Shown here in pieces: positions 21,654 to 28,194 of a stretch of DNA of 28,194 nt. The position numbers and the translations under genes were made by a program. The notes beneath the pieces are model-generated. The model was not told where the DNA came from. It did not search any database and was given only the letters and a program-made list of their open reading frames with translations. This DNA is from Corynebacterium sp. (lineage in GTDB: Bacteria; Actinomycetota; Actinomycetes; Mycobacteriales; Mycobacteriaceae): contig NZ_JAUMTY010000024.1 of the NCBI RefSeq assembly GCF_030530965.1, forward strand, positions 1-28,194, written 5' to 3'. Each line of letters starts with the position of its first letter. Positions within the stretch are counted from its first letter, which is position 1.

Positions 21654-23924
21654 ATGGCCACGAGGGACCCCGAGCAGCATTCATCCGACGCTAAAACCGC
21701 CGGGTATGAGGGCAAAAACACGCCTGCTACAGATAGTGCGGCACAGTCCGCGGGCGCTCGGTTCTCCGTCATCACTTCATGGGTGAGTGCGTTGGCCGTC
21801 GCTGTGATCTTCGCTATCGGTGGGTGGCAGCGACGGTGGATTAGCGACGACGGACTCATCGTTTTGCGTACCGTCCGTAATCTTCTCGCTGGTAATGGCC
21901 CTGTTTTTAATGCAGGCGAGCGCGTCGAGGCCAATACATCCGTTGTGTGGCAATACATTATCTACGCCATTGCCGCGGTCTCATCAGCGCGCCTAGAGAC
22001 CATAGCCATCTATACAGGCCTGGTTTTCTCGGTCCTCGCGGTCGCGATTGCCGCTCTGGGATCGGCTGCTCTTCACCGTTCACCGGGGGCCCTGTTTGTT
22101 CCCTGTGGGCTACTGCTCTATATCTGCCTCCCGCCAGCACGTGACTTCGCGACCTCGGGGTTGGAGTGGGGGCTCTCCATCTTCTGGATCGCTGTGCTGT
22201 GGTTCCTGATGGTGTACTGGAACAACGCCCGGGGCCAACGGGGCCGCACGAGCCCCCTCCCCCGGTCTGGCTATGCCCTCGCGTTCTGGGCCGGATTGAG
22301 CTGGCTAGTCCGCCCCGAGCTTGCACTCTACGGAGCCGCCACCATCGTCGTACTCCTCGTTATTCATCGACGCTGGACACTCCTCGCGTGGGCAGTTCCA
22401 CTTCCGCTTCTCTACGAGATTTTCCGAGCGGGCTATTACGGCCTCTTGGTCCCCAACACTGCGGTTGCGAAATCTGCCTCCGGCTCCGACTGGAAACAGG
22501 GTTGGCGCTATGTCCTCGATTTCGCTAACCCGTATTGGCTGTGGCTCATCATTCCTATTGCGATCATCATCGGTATCGCCGTGTTCCGGGCCGACGGGCG
22601 CCGCACTCCGCTCCCCGTGATCATCATGGTGTCCTGCGGGATACTGCACGTGCTCTACGTCATCAGAATCGGTGGCGATTTCATGCACGGACGCATGTGG
22701 CTTCTCCCCCTGTTCACCCTGGTCATGCCCATCGCCGTTGTCCCCATCCGCTTCGCGCGTGCGTCATCCGCACAAGCACAACTCCCGACGGCTGACGGGC
22801 ACACATGGCAAAAGCGCCACGAACATTCCCGCGCGACGCAGCAGCCACTGGCGGCGTCGGCAATCATCATCATTGCGGGATGCGCAAGTGTTGGAATATG
22901 GGGGATCATCCGCCTATGCGCTGGTCACCCCTTTACCCAGCCAACGACCATCGCAGATTTTAAGCACCTCGACATCGTCGATGAACGCGAATTCTGGACT
23001 ACTTTTACTGGACACTCAGCGCATGACCCTCTCACCAAGGCGGAAGATTTTTTGGCTGCGCCCACCATGATCAACTACACGGGCTCGCTGGAAGGAACTA
23101 TTCCCCACGTGGACAGCTCTTCTCACAGCGGAACCCCAGATAAGGACTTAACTACCGACGGCCCCCACGTCCAGCCCTTCGCCGCTGTCCCCACTAAACC
23201 CTATAAAGACATACGATTCGTCTGGACCCCCGTCCCCAACTTCACCAGTCCTGAAGAGAAAGAGGCCTTGGCCAAGCTTGGCAAGAAGTCGTCGACCGTC
23301 GATGACGCCACCAGCCACTACGACGACGCGCTCCGCACAGCCAGCGGACTAGATAACACCCCCGTCACGGTCTCCTACATCAACCTGGGGATGACCAGCA
23401 TGAATGCGCCGCTCGACGTCCGGGTCGTCGACCCCATGGGGTTGGCGAACCCACTCGCTGCTCGCCAATCGCGACAATCTAACGCGCGTATCGGGCACGA
23501 CAAATCACTACCGCTGTATTGGCAACTTGCCGACAGCGCTACGCCGGTGACAGACACGCCGTTCTGGGATAGCGAAAAGAAGGTTCACGCAGCACGAATC
23601 GCGTTCCACGATTCCGACTTTGTGTCACTATTCGAGGCATATCGGTCACCAATGTCGCTGTCCCGGTTCCTCAAAAACATCGGATTCGCGCTGACCAAGG
23701 GGAATTCACTCGCGTTCTCGTCGAAACCCAGTGACTACACCACAAAAACCACCACGGACGACACGCAACACAATTCCGTCCCCGTTATCCAATGGGGGCA
23801 TAGGACCAAACTCGACAGCGATAAACGCTTACCCCGTTCCCTACAACCTGGCTACACCGCGCCGGAGACCACTGTCTTCCCCGACGCAGAAACAACCGAA
23901 GAAAACCACACCATATACCCCTAG
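21654..23924 (+). CDS. aftB: Terminal beta-(1->2)-arabinofuranosyltransferase AftB (GT-C fold)
   Basis: Adds the terminal beta-1,2-linked arabinofuranose of arabinogalactan/lipoarabinomannan from decaprenylphosphoryl-arabinose, at the outer face of the membrane. 756 residues. About 10 membrane segments in the first 430, then a soluble domain. Strong match with mycobacterial AftB from memory: QRRWISDDGLIVLRTVRNLL (the DD pair is the GT-C catalytic motif), NAGERVEANTSVVWQY, PPARDFATSGLEWGL, GYYGLLVPNTAVAK, GGDFMHGRMWLLPLF, LDVRVVDPMGLANPLAA and RIGHDKSLPLYW; the last two sit in the soluble domain. Longer than Rv3805c, because of an inserted polar loop around 480-560. Not beside ubiA/mytA genes as in other Corynebacteriales. 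No good ribosome site; a TAGTAT -10-like box close upstream suggests a leaderless transcript. Confidence 0.93.
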   Translation: MATRDPEQHSSDAKTAGYEGKNTPATDSAAQSAGARFSVITSWVSALAVAVIFAIGGWQRRWISDDGLIVLRTVRNLLAGNGPVFNAGERVEANTSVVWQYIIYAIAAVSSARLETIAIYTGLVFSVLAVAIAALGSAALHRSPGALFVPCGLLLYICLPPARDFATSGLEWGLSIFWIAVLWFLMVYWNNARGQRGRTSPLPRSGYALAFWAGLSWLVRPELALYGAATIVVLLVIHRRWTLLAWAVPLPLLYEIFRAGYYGLLVPNTAVAKSASGSDWKQGWRYVLDFANPYWLWLIIPIAIIIGIAVFRADGRRTPLPVIIMVSCGILHVLYVIRIGGDFMHGRMWLLPLFTLVMPIAVVPIRFARASSAQAQLPTADGHTWQKRHEHSRATQQPLAASAIIIIAGCASVGIWGIIRLCAGHPFTQPTTIADFKHLDIVDEREFWTTFTGHSAHDPLTKAEDFLAAPTMINYTGSLEGTIPHVDSSSHSGTPDKDLTTDGPHVQPFAAVPTKPYKDIRFVWTPVPNFTSPEEKEALAKLGKKSSTVDDATSHYDDALRTASGLDNTPVTVSYINLGMTSMNAPLDVRVVDPMGLANPLAARQSRQSNARIGHDKSLPLYWQLADSATPVTDTPFWDSEKKVHAARIAFHDSDFVSLFEAYRSPMSLSRFLKNIGFALTKGNSLAFSSKPSDYTTKTTTDDTQHNSVPVIQWGHRTKLDSDKRLPRSLQPGYTAPETTVFPDAETTEENHTIYP

Positions 23925-23932
23925 GCTCACTC

Positions 23933-24700
23933 ATGTCCTCTACTCCAGCCGACGCCAACGCCCCTATCGCCAGGGCTGACGCCATTTCCAAGTACTACGG
24001 CAAAGGCGACACCCGCGTCACCGCGCTCGACTCCGTCTCCGTCGAATTCCGGACCGGGGAATTCACCGCCATCATGGGGCCCTCCGGATCGGGAAAATCC
24101 ACACTCATGCACTGCATGGCAGGGCTCGACTCCGTCAGCGAAGGCTCCACCTTCGTCGGCGACACCGACCTCTCCACCCTCAACGACAAACAGCTCACCC
24201 GGCTCCGACGCGACCGCATCGGCTTCGTCTTCCAGTCCTTCAACCTGGTTCCCACGCTCACTGCCTCTGAGAACATCACGCTGCCCATGGACATCGGTGG
24301 CCATCGCGTCGACAAGGAATGGTTCACGCACATCGTCACCTCATTCGGTCTCACGAAGCGCCTGGATCACAGGCCCTCCGAACTCTCCGGGGGCCAGCAA
24401 CAACGCGTCGCCTGTGCCCGCGCTCTCATCGGCCGGCCCGACATCATCTTCGGCGACGAACCCACCGGCAACCTCGATTCCAACTCGTCCACCGAGGTCT
24501 TGACCACCCTCCGATCCGTCGTCGATAACTACAACCAAACCGTCGTCATCGTCACCCACGACCCCCGCGCAGCGTCCTACGCGGACCGAGTGATCTTCCT
24601 CACCGACGGCCACATCGTCGATGAACTCGCCGACCCCACCACAGAAGCCATCCTCAGCACCATGGCCACCATCGACAACCCGGATAACCAGGCCTCATGA
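23933..24700 (+). CDS. ABC transporter ATP-binding protein (MacB/LolD-like)
   Basis: 255 residues. Walker A GPSGSGKST (49-57), Q-loop FQSFNLVPTLTA (from 100), signature LSGGQQQRVACARAL (from 151), Walker B IIFGDEPTG (171-179) and H-loop VIVTHDPRAA: a complete ATPase of the LolD/MacB/FtsE group. It starts 8 bases after aftB and overlaps the permease gene by 4 bases (ATGA), so the two ABC subunits are translationally coupled. The substrate is unknown; related corynebacterial pairs are annotated as putative antimicrobial-peptide or lipoprotein/lipid exporters. Reading with aftB in one transcript would suggest a cell-envelope role, an inference. Confidence 0.92.
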   Translation: MSSTPADANAPIARADAISKYYGKGDTRVTALDSVSVEFRTGEFTAIMGPSGSGKSTLMHCMAGLDSVSEGSTFVGDTDLSTLNDKQLTRLRRDRIGFVFQSFNLVPTLTASENITLPMDIGGHRVDKEWFTHIVTSFGLTKRLDHRPSELSGGQQQRVACARALIGRPDIIFGDEPTGNLDSNSSTEVLTTLRSVVDNYNQTVVIVTHDPRAASYADRVIFLTDGHIVDELADPTTEAILSTMATIDNPDNQAS

Positions 24701-27315
24701 ACGCATCCGCCACGCCCAACACACAGCTGCGCCGCCACCCCATGTGGACGCTCTCCTTTCGGAACCTCCGCGCGCACAAAGTTCGGCTCGCGCTCACCGT
24801 CCTCGCCGTCATTCTCGGCACAGCGTTCGTCTCTGGATCGTTCATCTTCACTGCGACACTAAACAAGGCGTTCACTGAGATCGTCACCACCATGTACGAC
24901 GGCGTCGACATCGCCGTCAAGCCTGGTCATGCCACCGATTTCGCCCACCAACGCGACACTATCAACAACATTCCCGGTGTCCGCGCCACCAACGAGATGA
25001 CCGACATGAATGTCGCCGTCGCTCATGACGACGGCACCATGATCGACACTGGCGGAGCAACGGCACAAATCCTCCCCAACTACCCCGATGACGAGCAAGC
25101 CAACACCGCGTGGTCCATTACCCAAGGACACGCGCCTACCAAGGCAGGGGAAGCCACTCTCAACAGCAACGCAGCTAAGAAAAACAACATTTCCCTCGGC
25201 GATCACCTCATCGTCGCCACACCCACCATGCGTACCGACGTCACCATCGTCGGGTTCTATACGACGTCGACCAACTTCGGCGGGTGGGCCGGCGTCGCCA
25301 TGAACCCCGACCAATTCCGCGAACTCGCCGGCACCAGCATCAGCTCCTACAACGTCGCCATCCAACCCGGCGCGGATAAACAGCAGGTCATGGCGGCCAT
25401 CTCTCGCGCTGTCCCCGGCAGCACGGTTCAAACTGGCGAGGATGCGTCCAAAGAGATGACGTCAAGCATTTCCAACCAGTTGACCTTCATCAACTACTTC
25501 CTTCTGGCGTTCGGGGCGATCGGCCTCATTGTCGGCACGTTCATCATTGCGAACACGTTCTCCATGATCGTGGCGCAACGGATCCGTGAGTTCTCTCTCC
25601 TACGGTCGCTGGGTGCGTCGCGAGGACAGATCACGCGCTCTGTGCTCATAGAGGCCCTGATCGTCGGCATTGTCGGATCAGTCATTGGCATTGCTGCCGG
25701 ATTCGGGCTCGTTCATCTCCTTGTTGCCGGGCTCAGTAAGACGGGCCTTGACATGCCCGATTCCTCGATACCTCTCACGTGGCAGTCGATGGTGTGGCCG
25801 CTGGTTATTGGCATCATTGTCACGCTGGTGAGCGCGTGGGCACCTGCCTGGCGGGCGGGTTCCACGCGACCTGTCGAATCGATGAACGCCACGACGCAAT
25901 CCGCGCCCTTGCTCCGGCGAACGCTCATCGGGCTCATCGTCCTTGGTGGGGGCGCGGCCCTCGCGTGGTGGGGAAGCTACGCCGACGACTTCGCGACACG
26001 TAACCGCATGATCATCCTCGGCATCGGAGCCGTGGCCATCATCGTCGGCACGCTCGCCGTTTCCGCCGCGCTCTCCCTCCCGCTTGTCAGTGGAATAGGG
26101 CGCCTCCTTGGACTGCCCTGGCGCTCCGTCGGTAAGCTCGCGGCGACTAACTCGTCGAGAAACCCCCGACGAACTGCTACTACCGCGTTCGCCCTCACCC
26201 TTGGGCTCGCCCTCGTAAGTTCCGTCGGCATGATCGGCGCCTCCATGAAAAGCACCGTGTCGGACCTTGTTGACAATGAACTCACCGCAGACCTCGTCGC
26301 AACGCCGCCCGGTGCGACCACGGGAAGCATGTTTTCGCTCCCCGGCGGTGTGAACAAGGACATCGCGTCCGTCGATGGTGTCACCGGAGTTGCTCCCTTC
26401 TATACCCTGGCCAATGCCACGCTGCGCGGAGACGACAAGAACCGCGGATATGTGATCTTCACGCCCGACAACCCGCGCGGTTACATCGATCTCAAGATGA
26501 AAGAGGGGAGCGAGGACCTCTCCCACGGCGGAACTGTTATTCACGCCAGCTTTGCGAAGAAGCACGGCCTCCATGTGGGTGACACCGTCAACATCGACGC
26601 GCTCACGGCCGCTAGCCCGGGTTCTACTGGTGGGCTCATATCCCAAGGGGGAGCGCCCGCCGACGCGCACGCTACCTCCACCGTCATCGGGATCATGGAC
26701 AGCAAGCTCTTCCCCACCGCACTGGTGTCACAGCAAGACGTCGACAAGATCAGTCCTGATAAACACACGTGGCGGAGCCTCATGACCACGATCCGCACTG
26801 ATCACACCGTCGACGACGTCACCATGCAGAAGAGGATCAAAGACAAGGTCAAGCATTACGTCATTGTCCAAGTGCAGACGCGGGACGAATTCAAAGGCCA
26901 ACAAGCACAACTTGTTAACCAACTGTTGTCCATCCTCTATGGTTTGCTGGCCCTATCGGTGGTCATCGCGATTGTTGGGATTATCAACACGCTCGCGCTC
27001 AGCATTGTTGAGCGTCGGCAAGAAATCGGGATGCTTCGTGCCGTGGGCATGGTACGCGGGCAAGCACGCCGCATGATCACACTCGAAAGCATCCAATTGT
27101 CCCTCTATGGTGCGATTATTGGGGTGATTATTGGGCTCTACATTGGGTGGATGTTCATGAACGTCATGAAAACGCAAGGCATTACGCAAATTGTCATTCC
27201 GTGGGAACAGATCATCGCCATGCTCATCGCATCAGCGGTCGTTGGCATCATCGCTGCGGTCTGGCCTGGCATACGCGCCTCGCGTATTAGCCCACTCGAC
27301 GCCATCGCCGATTAA
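24697..27315 (+). CDS. ABC transporter permease, two FtsX domains (MacB-PCD type)
   Basis: 872 residues. Layout: TM1 (VRLALTVLAVILGTAFVSGSF) with the preceding amphipathic segment, a large periplasmic-type MacB core domain (about 45-255), three TM helices of a first FtsX domain (NYFLLAFGAIGLIVGTFIIA, QRIREFSLLRSLGASRGQI, ...), two mid-protein helices, a second extracellular domain, and a final FtsX domain (SVVIAIVGIINTLALSIVERRQEIGMLRAVGM). This doubled form is common in Actinobacteria. MacB-type permeases drive mechanotransmission rather than simple channel transport. Starts at the ATGA overlap with the ATPase gene. Its end is 44 bases from the convergent peptide ABC gene. No known substrate. 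Confidence 0.92.
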   Translation: MNASATPNTQLRRHPMWTLSFRNLRAHKVRLALTVLAVILGTAFVSGSFIFTATLNKAFTEIVTTMYDGVDIAVKPGHATDFAHQRDTINNIPGVRATNEMTDMNVAVAHDDGTMIDTGGATAQILPNYPDDEQANTAWSITQGHAPTKAGEATLNSNAAKKNNISLGDHLIVATPTMRTDVTIVGFYTTSTNFGGWAGVAMNPDQFRELAGTSISSYNVAIQPGADKQQVMAAISRAVPGSTVQTGEDASKEMTSSISNQLTFINYFLLAFGAIGLIVGTFIIANTFSMIVAQRIREFSLLRSLGASRGQITRSVLIEALIVGIVGSVIGIAAGFGLVHLLVAGLSKTGLDMPDSSIPLTWQSMVWPLVIGIIVTLVSAWAPAWRAGSTRPVESMNATTQSAPLLRRTLIGLIVLGGGAALAWWGSYADDFATRNRMIILGIGAVAIIVGTLAVSAALSLPLVSGIGRLLGLPWRSVGKLAATNSSRNPRRTATTAFALTLGLALVSSVGMIGASMKSTVSDLVDNELTADLVATPPGATTGSMFSLPGGVNKDIASVDGVTGVAPFYTLANATLRGDDKNRGYVIFTPDNPRGYIDLKMKEGSEDLSHGGTVIHASFAKKHGLHVGDTVNIDALTAASPGSTGGLISQGGAPADAHATSTVIGIMDSKLFPTALVSQQDVDKISPDKHTWRSLMTTIRTDHTVDDVTMQKRIKDKVKHYVIVQVQTRDEFKGQQAQLVNQLLSILYGLLALSVVIAIVGIINTLALSIVERRQEIGMLRAVGMVRGQARRMITLESIQLSLYGAIIGVIIGLYIGWMFMNVMKTQGITQIVIPWEQIIAMLIASAVVGIIAAVWPGIRASRISPLDAIAD

Positions 27316-27358
27316 GTCAGGGCGGAAGTGTGAGACCCACACCCCGCTACGTGCCTCG

Positions 27359-28194
27359 CTACGCACCGCCCAGGTCGATGCTCCCGCCCGGGATCGAATC
27401 AATCAGGCTACGCGTGTATTCCTCACGCGGATGGTCGAACAGCTCATCCGTTGTTCCACGCTCCACCAAACGCCCCTGGCGCATCACCAGCACGTCGTCG
27501 GCAATCTGCTTCACCACCGCAAGGTCATGGGTGATGAACAGATAACTCAGCCCCATCTCTGCCTGCAGCTCATTCAACAGGTTCAGGATCTGCGACTGCA
27601 CCAGCACGTCCAGGGCAGACACCGCCTCATCGCAGATGACGACGTCGGGATCCAGGGCCAATGCGCGCGCGATAGCAACGCGCTGCCGCTGACCGCCGGA
27701 TAGTTCCGACGGGAACCTGTGCATCATTGCCGCCGGCATGGCCACGCGGTCCAACAATTCGCGGACCTTCTTTTCGCGGCTCGCTCGATTCCCAATGTTG
27801 TGAATCTTCAGCGGTTCCGCGATCGTGTTGAACACCGAATACATCGGATCAATCGACCCAAACGGATTCTGGAAAATAGGCTGCACCCTGCGTCGGAAAG
27901 CAAGCTCTTGCTTTCGGCTCAAAGCGGTGACATCGCGCCCATTAAACGTGACCGAACCCCGGGTCGGCTGCAGCAGGCCGAGGATCATCTTCGCCACGGT
28001 GGACTTGCCTGAACCAGACTCCCCCACCAGCGCCGTTGTGGTCCCGCGCCGAATGTAGAAATTCACATCTGCAGCAGCCGTGAACATGCTCTTCTTCCAC
28101 GGCGGGCCACCCGGGATCGGAAAGTCCTTCCCCAGGTCGTGGACTTCGATAATGTGCTCGACGTCGCCATCCTGCGCCGCGTGCGGTCCGGTGG
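27359..28194 (-). CDS. Peptide/oligopeptide-type ABC transporter ATP-binding protein (OppF/DppF-like), 5' part outside window
   Basis: The C-terminal 278 codons of an ATPase of the Opp/Dpp importer class. Walker A GESGSGKST, Q-loop FQNPFGSIDPMYSV, signature LSGGQRQRVAIARAL, Walker B VVICDEAVSALD, H-loop FITHDLAVVKQIADDVLVM and the C-terminal EEYTRSLIDSIPGG typical of DppD/DppF. The frame stays open to the right edge; what precedes the domain (TGPHAAQDGDVEHIIEVHDL) looks like an interdomain linker, so the protein could be a fused DppD-DppF type with a first ATPase outside the window. Role: uptake of peptides or nickel with permeases not seen here. Convergent with the FtsX permease gene; no strong terminator is seen in the 43-base gap, only a GTGTG-(5)-CACAC stem. 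Confidence 0.9.
   Translation of the reverse strand, partial: TGPHAAQDGDVEHIIEVHDLGKDFPIPGGPPWKKSMFTAAADVNFYIRRGTTTALVGESGSGKSTVAKMILGLLQPTRGSVTFNGRDVTALSRKQELAFRRRVQPIFQNPFGSIDPMYSVFNTIAEPLKIHNIGNRASREKKVRELLDRVAMPAAMMHRFPSELSGGQRQRVAIARALALDPDVVICDEAVSALDVLVQSQILNLLNELQAEMGLSYLFITHDLAVVKQIADDVLVMRQGRLVERGTTDELFDHPREEYTRSLIDSIPGGSIDLGGA

Noticed and set aside
25678..26670. Leftward open frame (330 codons) within the FtsX-type permease
   Set aside because: Antisense to a clear membrane protein; the translation is Gly/Arg/Asp-rich low complexity with no membrane or domain pattern.
1..28194. Prophage, IS element, CRISPR array, tRNA/rRNA or antiphage island
   Set aside because: No integrase, transposase, spacer-repeat array, cloverleaf or rRNA-like sequence was found; the nuclease and Lsr2 are individually explained and not in a defence cluster.

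Overview
The window reads as a chromosomal segment of a Corynebacterium species (Actinobacteria, Mycobacteriales). The evidence is the gene content: a pyk2-type pyruvate kinase beside L-lactate dehydrogenase and superoxide dismutase, an AftB arabinofuranosyltransferase of the arabinogalactan/LAM type, an Lsr2-family nucleoid protein, a class E sortase with its small membrane partner, and DUF6474- and DUF2020-like proteins. From memory, glpQ/pyk2/ldh/MFS/msrA/sod recalls the C. glutamicum cg3215-cg3237 neighbourhood. I see no rRNA, tRNA, CRISPR array, insertion sequence, integrase or prophage. Most of the window looks like ordinary core genome with short intergenic gaps.

Layout. 1-3765 is a leftward run read in the order ldh, pyk2, glycerophosphodiesterase (the last runs off the left edge). 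The 486-bp ldh/sodA divergent region is the largest regulatory gap on this side. Rightward sodA (with a strong terminator) is followed by an MFS exporter, whose end overlaps that of leftward msrA. Divergent from msrA is a very large rightward gene for a membrane-anchored, three-part copper nitrite reductase. It ends tail-to-tail with a leftward TM0106-type nuclease. Next come a DUF6474 protein, an AT-rich repeat-bearing gap, lsr2, a lipoprotein, a leftward YidC-family insertase with a long basic tail, and the srtE plus 50-residue membrane protein operon. A leftward TetR regulator, tandem universal stress protein and LLM flavin oxidoreductase follow. From 20507 the genes run rightward: RluA-type pseudouridine synthase, aftB, then an ABC ATPase/FtsX-type permease pair with translational coupling. 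The right edge holds the 3' part of a leftward peptide-type ABC ATPase.

How genes work together. ldh and pyk2 form the pyruvate/lactate end of glycolysis. sodA, msrA, the nitrite reductase and the universal stress protein are stress or redox functions placed near one another. YidC, SrtE, AftB, the lipoprotein and the ABC exporter-like pair serve the cell envelope. Lsr2 is the xenogeneic-silencer type nucleoid protein.

Most notable: (i) the trimodular NirK with a complete set of copper ligands in two cupredoxin units behind a polytopic membrane domain; (ii) a pyruvate kinase whose monovalent-cation site carries the Lys/Leu/Val pattern of K+-independent enzymes, with an unusual architecture; (iii) several unexplained phased or tandem short repeats in promoter regions (sodA, lsr2, lipoprotein, usp); (iv) an Lsr2 whose usual RGR DNA-binding motif reads RGQ. 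I do not see a wholly new multi-gene system; these are the points that deserve a second look.
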